DNA of 64,000 nt. Source: Teretinema sp964641135. Lineage in GTDB: Bacteria; Spirochaetota; Spirochaetia; Treponematales; Treponemataceae. The stretch lies in the NCBI GenBank assembly GCA_964641135.1, contig CAZXJV010000003.1:1-64000 (forward strand), written 5' to 3'. The first letter of the stretch is position 1. Every line of letters begins with the position of its first letter. Shown here in pieces: positions 43,637 to 51,205 of this stretch. Under the pieces are notes generated by a model. It searched no databases and had not been told where the DNA came from. It saw nothing but the letters and a program-made list of their open reading frames with translations. The position numbers and the translations under genes are program-made.

Positions 43637-44524
43637 TTACTTTGATGCAGCGATGCTTTTAAGGAAGTTCCTGAGGAAGAAAGCAATAAGCATCGTACCC
43701 AGAATCATGACCAGTGAAAGAGCATTGATAACCGGCGACACTCCATATCGCACCATGGAGAACACATACAGGGGCAGGGTAGTTGAGCCGGGTCCTGCGA
43801 CGAAAAATGTAATAACAAAGTCTTCGAGTGACAGTGTTGCCGACATCAAAAAACCGGAAATGATACCGGGCATGATGGCAGGAATGATAACCTTGAATAG
43901 AGTCTGTAGCTCTGTGGCTCCCAGATCATGTGCAGCTTCAATAATCGAATAATCAAACTCGTCAAGGCGCGCCAACACCATCAAAAAAACAAATGGCAGA
44001 CAGAATGTGGTATGAGCAAGAAAAATGGTGAAAATACCCAGGGGAATGTTAATGGAAGCGAAGAAAATGAGCATCGAAATACCGATGATTACTTCGGGCA
44101 ATACCATGGGAAGGAAACTGATTGTCTGGATGTACACCCGGCCCTTAAAGCGGTACCAGTTGATTCCGATAGCGGCAAGGGTGCCGATTACCGTAGCTAC
44201 CAGGGCTGATGAACCGGCAACAATAAGGCTGTTGTTAAAACTGGTCCACAGCTTCGGAGAGCTGGTAAAAAGATCAATATACCAGCGCAGGGAAAAACCG
44301 CTCCACATCAGCCCTTTAGAGCTGTTGAATGAGTACACAATGATGACCATAAGCGGCATGAAGAGAAACAAAACAGCAATGGCCATACAGGTATTCGAAA
44401 GCGAAAAGTGGCCTTTATTCTGCAGAGCCCGTCTTGCATGGCGGGCGGGTTCGGATGTCGGCTTCTTTTTTGAGAAGCGGGAGACAAAGGAATGATACGA
44501 AACGGGATTTGAACCGGATTTCAT
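43637..44524 (-). CDS. potC: Spermidine/putrescine ABC transporter permease PotC
   Basis: The 295-residue permease has a longer polar N-terminus (about 45 residues) than usual, then six hydrophobic segments. The permease loop that contacts the ATPase reads EAAHDLGATELQTLFKVIIP. PotC pairs with PotB in the inner membrane. The start overlaps the potB stop by 4 nt (ATGA). The basic, phosphorylatable-looking N-terminal extension (SRFSKKKPTSEPARHARRAL) is noteworthy but its role is unknown. Confidence 0.94.
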   Translation of the reverse strand: MKSGSNPVSYHSFVSRFSKKKPTSEPARHARRALQNKGHFSLSNTCMAIAVLFLFMPLMVIIVYSFNSSKGLMWSGFSLRWYIDLFTSSPKLWTSFNNSLIVAGSSALVATVIGTLAAIGINWYRFKGRVYIQTISFLPMVLPEVIIGISMLIFFASINIPLGIFTIFLAHTTFCLPFVFLMVLARLDEFDYSIIEAAHDLGATELQTLFKVIIPAIMPGIISGFLMSATLSLEDFVITFFVAGPGSTTLPLYVFSMVRYGVSPVINALSLVMILGTMLIAFFLRNFLKSIAASK

Positions 44525-45408
44525 TGCGTTGCCTCTTTATCTACAACAGCCTTCAGCCTGGCTGCTTCACGGGCGTTTGATCCCATCATCCACAGTACCC
44601 CGACGGTGCTCACAACTGTTATAACCATCGCAAACGCTGACGCCAGGGGCCAATTACGCATTGTCATTGTCTGGTCAACGATAATATTTCCAAGCATGTA
44701 TGAGTTTCTGCCTCCGACCAGCAGCGGTACAGTATAGGCGCCGAAAATTGGTATAAACGTAAAAATGATTGCGGTGACAATTCCAGCTTTAACATTGGGC
44801 AACAGAACTTTGAACATGGAGGCACTTTTGGTCGCTCCCAGGTCGCGGGCTGCTTCGAGCAAAGAGAAATCGAATTTATCCATCGCGGTAAAAACGGGCA
44901 GAATTGCATAGGGAAGATACATATACACCAGTACAATAGTGACTGCAGTTTGATTATACATCAGTGCAAGCGGTGTTTTGATAAGTCCAATATTCAATAA
45001 AAGCTGGTTTATGAAGCCTTCATTTCCCAGAATCGCGATCCAGGCGTTAATGCGTATCAGGGAATTTGTCCAGAAGGGAATAATGATCAAAAAAAGCAGG
45101 ATGGACTGGAACCGGCTTCGTGCCATGGCGTAGCCGCAGGGCAGTGCGACGACAATCGAGATTACTGTTGACAGAAAACTGATCCAGATAGTTCTGAGAA
45201 AAATCTTTCCGTAACTGGGGTTAAACATCTGGCGGTAGGCATCAAGCGAAAACTGCCATTCCACACCGCCGTAAAGACCCTTTTTCAGGAAACTGTAGAG
45301 GATGATAATTGAAAGCGGTACCACAAAGAATGCGGTAAACCAGGCACCCATCGGCAAACTGTACAGAATACCCTTGTACCCCTGAGAAGAGATCTTTGGG
45401 TGGCTCAT
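44521..45408 (-). CDS. potB: Spermidine/putrescine ABC transporter permease PotB
   Basis: The 295-residue inner-membrane protein has about six hydrophobic segments and the coupling loop LLEAARDLGATKSASMFKVLLP that contacts PotA. Segments such as YSFLKKGLYGGVEWQFSLDA match PotB/HisM-type permeases. It overlaps potA and potC by 4 nt on each side, indicating strict co-translation. Confidence 0.94.
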   Translation of the reverse strand: MSHPKISSQGYKGILYSLPMGAWFTAFFVVPLSIIILYSFLKKGLYGGVEWQFSLDAYRQMFNPSYGKIFLRTIWISFLSTVISIVVALPCGYAMARSRFQSILLFLIIIPFWTNSLIRINAWIAILGNEGFINQLLLNIGLIKTPLALMYNQTAVTIVLVYMYLPYAILPVFTAMDKFDFSLLEAARDLGATKSASMFKVLLPNVKAGIVTAIIFTFIPIFGAYTVPLLVGGRNSYMLGNIIVDQTMTMRNWPLASAFAMVITVVSTVGVLWMMGSNAREAARLKAVVDKEATQ

Positions 45409-46532
45409 TGATTTATGACCTCTACTATGTAGCCGTCATTGGCGCTCCAGGATACATAGACCGTATCTTTCCAGGTGATTTCGGGGCCGTCTTCAAGGTA
45501 ATTCTGGTGTTGTTTGAATACCTTCATCACGGTACCGTTTTCAAGCTGTACGTAGAATTTTGACTGGAAGCCGGAATACACAGGTTCTTCAACAAAACCC
45601 TTGAAAACGTTGAGCTCCTTGCCTGTTGTATGCGGTTCCTCCAGGGAAATTCTCACCTTTTCGGGGCGGACAGTGAAGCTCACCTGCTGGCCGTTGCTGG
45701 TTTTATCATAGTCGGTAACCTTGATCTGTTTGCCGAGTTCCGGTACGTCAAGTGTTACCATAAATTCGTTATCCTTCCAGGGGCTGCATTCAATAACCCG
45801 GGAATCAAAGATATTGGTCTCGCCGATGAATTGAGCCACAAATTCTGTCGCAGGACTTTCGTAGATTTCAAAGGGAGTGCCTATCTGCAGAACCTTCCCC
45901 TGATTCATGACCGCAATACGGTCGGAAACAGAAAGCGCTTCGCTCTGGTCGTGGGTTACATATATAAAGGTAATACCGATCTGGTCATGGATGTTATCCA
46001 GTTCAACAAGCAGATTCTGTCTCAGCTTTGCATCCAGGGCAGACAGCGGTTCGTCGAGCAAGAGCACACTCGGTTCATTGATAAGGGCCCTGGCGATGGC
46101 AACACGCTGCTTTTGCCCGCCCGAAAGCTGGTTAGGCTTTTTATGGACATGGGCATCAAGCTGAACAAGATGTAGATACTCTCGAACCCTGCGGTCGATC
46201 TCGGAGGCAGGCCGTTTGCGAAGACGCATGGGAAATGCCACGTTTTCGTATACCGAAAGATGGGGGAAAAGGGCATAGTTCTGGAATACCGTGTTGGACT
46301 GGCGTTTGTTCGGGTCAATGCCTATAACATTGCGCTCATCAAACAAAACAGCGCCATCATCAGGGCTTTCAAAACCGGCTATGATGCGCAACAGGGTGGT
46401 TTTGCCGCATCCGGACGGCCCGAGCAGCGAAAAAAACTCGCCTTTTTCAATCTTGATGGTTGCATCATCAAGTGCGTGAAAAGTCCCGAAGGACTTAGAC
46501 ACATGTTCGATCGAAACGTCACAGCCTTTCAA
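45405..46532 (-). CDS. potA: Spermidine/putrescine ABC transporter ATP-binding protein PotA
   Basis: The 375-residue ATPase has Walker A GPSGCGKTTLL (about residues 34-44), the signature LSGGQKQRVAIARAL, Walker B LLLDEPLSALD and the switch His in VTHDQSEAL. A C-terminal TOBE-like domain from about 280 (TVRPEKVRISL) follows. The start is TTG at 46532, preceded by GGGAGGG and AAGGAA, and gives the full N-terminal strand. It is the first gene of potABCD. CATAAT about 30 nt upstream could be a -10 box, but no -35 was found. Confidence 0.95.
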   Translation of the reverse strand: MKGCDVSIEHVSKSFGTFHALDDATIKIEKGEFFSLLGPSGCGKTTLLRIIAGFESPDDGAVLFDERNVIGIDPNKRQSNTVFQNYALFPHLSVYENVAFPMRLRKRPASEIDRRVREYLHLVQLDAHVHKKPNQLSGGQKQRVAIARALINEPSVLLLDEPLSALDAKLRQNLLVELDNIHDQIGITFIYVTHDQSEALSVSDRIAVMNQGKVLQIGTPFEIYESPATEFVAQFIGETNIFDSRVIECSPWKDNEFMVTLDVPELGKQIKVTDYDKTSNGQQVSFTVRPEKVRISLEEPHTTGKELNVFKGFVEEPVYSGFQSKFYVQLENGTVMKVFKQHQNYLEDGPEITWKDTVYVSWSANDGYIVEVINQ

Positions 46533-46617
46533 TCTGTTTCCTTACCCTCCCTGGAGAGGTTATTATGAGATCAGGAAAGGTAATCCTTCCATCGTCGAAT
46601 GTGTTGAATTTAGCGGA

Positions 46618-47487
46618 TTATGTCAAGTAATGCGAGCCGGCCTTTTCAAGAAGGGCCAGTTCGGAACGGGTAAGGCTGTTCGGGCGCCCTCCGGCTGCAA
46701 ATGCGGCATATTCTGCAAGTTTTAATTCATGAAGCGGTTGTACGCATACAGAAATAATATCCTGAAATTCCCACAGGTACCTGAGTGCCCATTCAGAGGC
46801 GATGCGGGGTATGGGTGATGCAGAAAAAACAGAACGTACGGCAGGCAGGGGATATTCCAGAATACCACCTGAAAAGGGATCAATCGCGATACCACCAAGA
46901 CCGGCCCGCCCTGCTTCGATAATCAGGTTTGTATCTCCGGTGTTTGCATAGTTGCCTGTCCAGCCGAAGAAAGACCACATTCCTGTTCTTTCAAGCATGC
47001 TGCGGAACAGACCAGCGGCTGTTGCGCCGTGCGTACAGAACCCTGCGGCGATGTGTTCAAAACCGCTCATGCGGGTAAGGCCTTGCATCTGCGGACTGCG
47101 TGTCAATTGTAATGTTTCGGTATCATCGATATGAAACAGAAAAAGAACTGCTCCCTGCCAGCCAAGTTTCTGCAAGTCCGAGCGGGCATCAACTGCGGCT
47201 TGTTCGATTTCATCTGCTGTGCGTAAGGGGGTAGATATATCCCATAAAAGGTTCTTTCCTGATGATCCTTCCGGGATTGTGCTGAACGCCTGCTTGAGTT
47301 CCGAGAGGCAGGATTGTCTTTTTTCAGACGAATCAGTATTGCGTGCGGTACCTCTTGTAAGGCGGAACAGATTGATTCCCTGGCTTGCAAGCACGGGAAG
47401 CAGCGTGCAGACTTGAGGATCATGAATATCGCTGCACAGAATCGATATTTCGGTATTGGATGATTCGGGAAAACGACGGTATAACAT
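46618..47487 (-). CDS. Aldo/keto-reductase-related protein, divergent
   Basis: The 289-residue protein has barrel-like segments, and its C-terminal half resembles the aldo/keto reductase branch often linked to a 4Fe-4S domain: NTGDTNLIIEAGRAGLGGIAIDPF, then SEWALRYLWEFQDIISVCVQ and the closing SLTRSELALLEKA. The catalytic Tyr-Lys-His set is not evident and the iron-sulphur Cys cluster is absent, so it may be inactive or have another role. It lies 36 nt after azlD on the same strand and 85 nt before potA. I am unsure of its function. Confidence 0.5.
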   Translation of the reverse strand: MLYRRFPESSNTEISILCSDIHDPQVCTLLPVLASQGINLFRLTRGTARNTDSSEKRQSCLSELKQAFSTIPEGSSGKNLLWDISTPLRTADEIEQAAVDARSDLQKLGWQGAVLFLFHIDDTETLQLTRSPQMQGLTRMSGFEHIAAGFCTHGATAAGLFRSMLERTGMWSFFGWTGNYANTGDTNLIIEAGRAGLGGIAIDPFSGGILEYPLPAVRSVFSASPIPRIASEWALRYLWEFQDIISVCVQPLHELKLAEYAAFAAGGRPNSLTRSELALLEKAGSHYLT

Positions 47488-47522
47488 AGATGTCTCTTAT
47501 TCTACATGAAAAATCAGGGATG

Positions 47523-47849
47523 TTACAGCAGAATATGTGACACTATCATAAAAAATGCTGTGCCTGTAAAAATGGACAGCATGGCGTTTTTTTTCCACAG
47601 GTGCAGAACGACCACCAGGGCAGCTGCAGCAAGATTGGCGGCCAGGTTCTTGGGAGATGACAGAGGAACATCCTTGAAACAGTAGACAACAAGGACAGCC
47701 ATGATCATCGGCGGAATAAACCGCTCAATGAACTGCAGCAGTTTTGGCGGGTTATGTCTGGAAAAAAGAATGAAAGGCACTGCCCGTGTTGCCAGAATGA
47801 TCAGTGCAAGCACAGGCAAGGCTTTTAAAACATCAAGTGTTGAAAGCAT
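47523..47849 (-). CDS. azlD: AzlD-family branched-chain amino acid export subunit
   Basis: The 108-residue membrane protein has four hydrophobic segments. It shows the AzlD features TRAVPFILF near residue 21 and IERFIPPMIMAVLVVYCF near 40. With AzlC it forms a two-subunit exporter for branched-chain amino acids or their analogues. Its ATG lies 17 nt inside the end of azlC, so the pair is translationally coupled. Confidence 0.93.
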   Translation of the reverse strand: MLSTLDVLKALPVLALIILATRAVPFILFSRHNPPKLLQFIERFIPPMIMAVLVVYCFKDVPLSSPKNLAANLAAAALVVVLHLWKKNAMLSIFTGTAFFMIVSHILL

Positions 47850-48567
47850 GTTTTCCCCGTATAAGTGTCAGTACGCATAAGGCGGCCGCCAGCGCCGCAA
47901 TCAGCATCCGGGATGGACCGAGCAGTAAAAGTGCGCCTGCGGAGCAGATGCCTCCTATAATTGCGGGTACCGGATCCCGGCTGCGTCGTAATTGATCAAT
48001 CAGCAACACAATAAACAGGGCTGTTAATGCAAAATCGAGGCCTGCAAGGGTAAAAGGCAGCAGTTCACCGATCAAGGCGCCAATCAGTGACCCTGTTACC
48101 CAGTAACTGTGATTCAATAAGGCTATAGCTCCATAAAATGAGCCCGGAGGAAGATTTTCCGGAGGATTGACACCTGTTAATAGAGCATAGGTCTCATCAG
48201 TCAGGGAAAAAATCAGGTAGGGTTTCCATTTTCCGGCAGTACGGAACGGTGTCAGTAAGGACAATCCGTATACGATATGGCGGATATTTACAAGGAGTAT
48301 GGTTGCCGCCAGTACCGGAAGGGTTGCCCCTGCGGCAAATAAACCGATTGAGATATACTGACCTGCTCCGGCATACATTAACAGGCTCATAAGCGGCGCC
48401 AGAAACCAGGGATACCCGTTCTGAGTCAGCAGCAGGCCGAACGGAATACCGATGGCAAGATAGCCGGACAGAACAGGTAGTGTGACCGGAAAGGCCCGAA
48501 ACAGGGCTTGTTTGAAAGAAGCGTTCGGCATACGGGCAGTATAGCCAGTTTCGTTTTTGTTGACCAT
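47833..48567 (-). CDS. azlC: AzlC-family branched-chain amino acid exporter, large subunit
   Basis: The 244-residue protein has about seven hydrophobic segments and the AzlC motifs AIGIPFGLLLTQNGYPW, LMYAGAGQYI and LLVNIRHIVYGLSLLTPF, with SLTDETYALL near 125. Together with AzlD it should export branched-chain amino acids. The ATG at 48567 lacks a strong Shine-Dalgarno (only CAGG). The small membrane-protein gene at 48662 is divergent. Confidence 0.93.
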   Translation of the reverse strand: MVNKNETGYTARMPNASFKQALFRAFPVTLPVLSGYLAIGIPFGLLLTQNGYPWFLAPLMSLLMYAGAGQYISIGLFAAGATLPVLAATILLVNIRHIVYGLSLLTPFRTAGKWKPYLIFSLTDETYALLTGVNPPENLPPGSFYGAIALLNHSYWVTGSLIGALIGELLPFTLAGLDFALTALFIVLLIDQLRRSRDPVPAIIGGICSAGALLLLGPSRMLIAALAAALCVLTLIRGKHAFNT

Positions 48568-48661
48568 AGCCTGCTTTTATGCAACAATACGGTAGTCTGA
48601 GTGCTGACAATCTTGTTCCTTTCCGTAAACTGTCAGACTCTTTCTTCAGGAGGATTACGAT

Positions 48662-48910
48662 ATGGTTGCATTGATCGCAGGTTTTCTGATGATTGCGTTT
48701 ACGGTCTTTGCGGCATTGCCGCCCGCCGTTGCCGGTTTCGGTCTTGGCTGGGGCACCGATATCCTGCTGTTTTTACGCGGAGCTGCCCCGGTAGTATCTG
48801 CTTTTATCGGCTTGATTGCAGTGTTTATTGGTATTGCTGATCTAAAAGACAAGGCAGAGGCCCGGAAGGAAGAAGCTGCTGCCCGTTCGGAAAGCGCAAA
48901 AACCGAGTAA
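48662..48910 (+). CDS. Small membrane protein, unknown function
   Basis: The 82-residue protein has two hydrophobic segments (about residues 2-25 and 40-60) and a charged, Ala/Glu/Lys-rich C-terminal tail (LKDKAEARKEEAAARSESAK) likely in the cytoplasm. A strong AGGAGG 8 nt before the ATG supports translation. No family is recognised. It lies upstream of rplM but is separated from it by a hairpin and a new promoter. Confidence 0.72.
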   Translation: MVALIAGFLMIAFTVFAALPPAVAGFGLGWGTDILLFLRGAAPVVSAFIGLIAVFIGIADLKDKAEARKEEAAARSESAKTE

Positions 48911-48963
48911 AATAAAGGTCGAAGTATAAGGCAGACTTTATTGTCTGTTCTCGCTGTTACAAA

Positions 48964-48984
48964 GGGTCGGGAACTTCCTGACCC
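48964..48984 (+). terminator. Weak terminator hairpin before the rplM promoter
   Basis: GGGTC and GACCC, with inner GGAA and TTCC, form a hairpin about 50 nt after the small membrane-protein gene. Only a few Ts follow, and the rplM -35 box begins at the next base. Confidence 0.4.
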
Positions 48985-49013
48985 TTGACACAATTTATCT
49001 TGTCGATTACATT
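48985..49013 (+). promoter_or_regulatory. rplM-rpsI promoter
   Basis: TTGACA (48985-48990), 17-bp spacer, TACATT (49008-49013). Transcription would start near 49020, giving a 45-nt leader before rplM. Confidence 0.65.
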
Positions 49014-49065
49014 GTGATTCCCACATTATCTGCGGTAAACAGATTTCTATTGTTAAGGTATGTAC

Positions 49066-49494
49066 ATGAAGACAATTTTTGTTAAAGAACATGAGGCTGC
49101 GCGTTCCTGGTTTGTCATTGACGCAGCCGGAAAGTCCCTCGGACGTGTTGCCGCAAAAGCCGCTTATATGCTGCGCGGTAAACACAAGGTGTCCTACGCA
49201 CCTCACCAGGAAATGGGCGATTATATCGTCATCGTAAATGCGGACAAGGTTGCCGTAACAGGCAATAAGGCCGAGGACAAGATGTATCATCATCACACCG
49301 GGTTTCCCGGCGGTTTGCGTTCGGTTAACTTTGACAAGCTTATCAAACGGCATCCTGCTGATCCGGTGACTCTGGCCATCAAGGGTATGTTGCCCAAGGG
49401 TCCCCTTGGTCGCAAGCTGCTTGGTAACGTGAAGGTATATGCCGGTTCCGACCACCCTCACGCCGCCCAGAATCCGACTGCTGTCGAAGTGTAA
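49066..49494 (+). CDS. rplM: 50S ribosomal protein L13
   Basis: The 142-residue L13 matches the family along its length: WFVIDAAGKSLGRVAAKAA, LRGKHKVSYAPH, GDYIVIVNADKVAVTGNK, and KGMLPKGPLGRKLL. L13 is an early 50S assembly protein. The ATG at 49066 (MKTIF) was chosen because it aligns with the usual N-terminus and has AAGG 7 nt upstream; an in-frame ATG at 49060 is too close to that site. The order rplM-rpsI is widely conserved. Confidence 0.98.
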   Translation: MKTIFVKEHEAARSWFVIDAAGKSLGRVAAKAAYMLRGKHKVSYAPHQEMGDYIVIVNADKVAVTGNKAEDKMYHHHTGFPGGLRSVNFDKLIKRHPADPVTLAIKGMLPKGPLGRKLLGNVKVYAGSDHPHAAQNPTAVEV

Positions 49495-49509
49495 CGAGGA
49501 GTACCAAAG

Positions 49510-49902
49510 GTGATCAAAAATATCGGTATTGGAACAGGAAGAAGGAAAACCTCCGTAGCCCGTGTATTTATACGTGAAGGAAACGGAAAGCTGGTGATCA
49601 ATGACAAAGATGCTGACAGCTACTTTGCAACCTCCGAGCAGGTTCAGGTTGTTCGCCAGCCTTTGATGATAACCGCAAGTGATACCAAGTTTGACATTGT
49701 CATTACTGTAAATGGCGGTGGTTTGAATGGTCAGGCCGGTGCCTGCAGTCATGGTATCGCACGTGCTCTTGCCCAGGTGGATGTAGCCAACCACTCTTCC
49801 CTGAAGGCAAACGGACTTTTGACCCGCGATTCACGCATGGTCGAACGCAAAAAGTACGGACAGCGTGGTGCACGCCGCAGATTCCAGTTCAGCAAGCGTT
49901 AA
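49510..49902 (+). CDS. rpsI: 30S ribosomal protein S9
   Basis: The 130-residue S9 shows the family start IGIGTGRRKTSVARVFI, the central VNGGGLNGQAGA and the basic C-terminal tail ending RRRFQFSKR, whose last residues reach the P-site tRNA. It starts with GTG, preceded by GAGGAG. It follows rplM by 15 nt, and its operon terminator lies in the start region of recX. Confidence 0.98.
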   Translation: MIKNIGIGTGRRKTSVARVFIREGNGKLVINDKDADSYFATSEQVQVVRQPLMITASDTKFDIVITVNGGGLNGQAGACSHGIARALAQVDVANHSSLKANGLLTRDSRMVERKKYGQRGARRRFQFSKR

Positions 49903-49931
49903 TTCGCTCTGTACGGTTCAGTCTGTAGAGA

Positions 49932-49986
49932 GGGCCTCGGAAGGTATCATGAAGATACGTCTTTCCGGAGGCCCTTCTTTTTTTTT
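49932..49986 (+). terminator. rpsI terminator enclosing the recX ribosome-binding site and start codon
   Basis: GGGCCTC (49932-49938) pairs with GAGGCCC (49968-49974). The stem continues with GGAA(G)G against CTTTCC (one bulge) and an apical GTATC/GATAC. Nine Ts follow a TTC. The recX Shine-Dalgarno (49939-49944) is in the left arm and its ATG (49949) in the loop. Confidence 0.85.
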
Positions 49987-50524
49987 ACGGGACCGTTATC
50001 TTCCCTGGCCGCTTTCGGATTTACCGCTGTGCCTGGATGAAGAGAAAAGTGCAGAACTGATTCATGCCGGGAGGATTTTTTTGGCAGAACGGCAGGCCTT
50101 GTCCTTGCTTGCGCGGGCAGAACAGTCATCCGGAGGGCTTACCCTTAAATTAGCCCGTAAAGGTTTTACACAGCAGGAAGCTGTGCCGGCCCTTGTTTTT
50201 TTACAGGAAAAAGGCTTCCTTGACGATTATCGATTTGCTTCGGTGTGGATTTCATCCAGATTACGTCGTCATCCGGACGGGAGGCGCAATCTGGTGTACG
50301 GGCTTGTGTCTCGGGGTGTACCAATGGCAGTTGCACACAGGGCTGTTGATGATATATGTGATGGAACAACTGAAGAACAGTCATGCGAAAAGGTTGCATC
50401 AAAACTCCTGAAACAGGGACGAAATCCCCTTCAGGTCAATAAAGCATTGCGTCTGAGAGGCTTTACAATCACTGTAATCAGAAAAACCATGCAGAAACTG
50501 ACCCAAAACGAAAAAAACGGTTGA
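49949..50524 (+). CDS. recX: Regulatory protein RecX
   Basis: RecX binds RecA filaments and limits recombination. The 191-residue protein has the three-helix repeats of the family: ERQALSLLARAEQSSGGLTLKLARKGF (about 50-80), LVFLQEKGFLDDYRFASVWI (about 86-105) and a C-terminal repeat (KLLKQGRNPLQVNKALRLRGF). The ATG at 49949 has GGAAGG upstream and keeps the beta-like N-terminal part (MKIRLSGGPSFFLRD). This start sits inside the terminator of the ribosomal operon, so transcription past rpsI or ribosome occupancy may set RecX levels. Confidence 0.88.
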   Translation: MKIRLSGGPSFFLRDRYLPWPLSDLPLCLDEEKSAELIHAGRIFLAERQALSLLARAEQSSGGLTLKLARKGFTQQEAVPALVFLQEKGFLDDYRFASVWISSRLRRHPDGRRNLVYGLVSRGVPMAVAHRAVDDICDGTTEEQSCEKVASKLLKQGRNPLQVNKALRLRGFTITVIRKTMQKLTQNEKNG

Positions 50525-50549
50525 ACCGATCTTAAATTACCTATATAGT
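50521..50549 (+). promoter_or_regulatory. Promoter of the HTH-receiver gene
   Basis: TTGAAC (50521-50526), 17-bp spacer, TATAGT (50544-50549). The -35 box overlaps the recX stop. A GGAG (50555-50558) precedes the ATG at 50571. Confidence 0.55.
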
Positions 50550-50570
50550 ATCCTTGGAGATAACAACGAT

Positions 50571-51182
50571 ATGCATAAAGACCCACAGAGTAAACGAATC
50601 AAGATATATTCTGCTCTCGAAGTAGCCAATATATGCGGTGTTGTCAACCAGACCGCGATAAACTGGATCAGAAACGGGTATCTGAAAGCCTTTACAACAC
50701 CCGGCGGACAATACCGGGTATATAAAGATGATCTTGCGGCTTTTATCCGGGAACGGGGAATGCGTGTACCTGCAGAATTTTCCGATGTTGAAGGTATAGA
50801 AGCAGACTGGAAAACCGTTCTTGTCGTTGATGATGATGAAGTCCTGAACAAGGCTATCGCCTCATATCTTACAAAACACCTGGATGGTTTTACTATTTTG
50901 CAGGCGATGAACGGTTTTGATGCCGGTTCACTTATCGCCCAGAAAAAACCGGGTTTTATCATCCTTGATCTTGATCTTCCCGGTGTCAACGGAAAAGAAA
51001 TTTGTCAGCGTATCAAAAAGGATGCCAGCTTCGGTAAACCGTACGTGATAGTGGTAACCGGACTTGAAGAAGATGGTATAGAAGAAAAAATGATCGGTTT
51101 TGGAGCGGATCGTTTCTTTCGCAAACCCCTTACCATGAGTACTCTTGTTGATACCATAAACGCAGCGATAGACGCTGACTGA
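50571..51182 (+). CDS. Excisionase/MerR-type HTH fused to a response-regulator receiver domain
   Basis: The 203-residue protein has an N-terminal winged HTH of the MerR/excisionase type (about residues 10-65: SALEVANICGVVNQTAINWI, TTPGGQYRVYKDDL). A C-terminal receiver domain (about 80-200) has the acidic triad VVDDDE, the phospho-acceptor Asp in ILDLDLPG, a Thr in VVTG and the Lys in FRKPL. All key receiver residues are present, so it should be phosphorylated by a histidine kinase encoded elsewhere. The domain order is opposite to most response regulators. It is probably a DNA-binding regulator; targets are unknown. Confidence 0.85.
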   Translation: MHKDPQSKRIKIYSALEVANICGVVNQTAINWIRNGYLKAFTTPGGQYRVYKDDLAAFIRERGMRVPAEFSDVEGIEADWKTVLVVDDDEVLNKAIASYLTKHLDGFTILQAMNGFDAGSLIAQKKPGFIILDLDLPGVNGKEICQRIKKDASFGKPYVIVVTGLEEDGIEEKMIGFGADRFFRKPLTMSTLVDTINAAIDAD

Positions 51183-51205
51183 TTCAATTCCCTGCAGTTT
51201 GTTCG

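Noticed and set aside
48655..49794. Minus-strand open frame of 379 codons opposite rplM/rpsI
   Set aside because: It lies antisense to ribosomal protein genes whose codon bias keeps the reverse frame open. No family resemblance.
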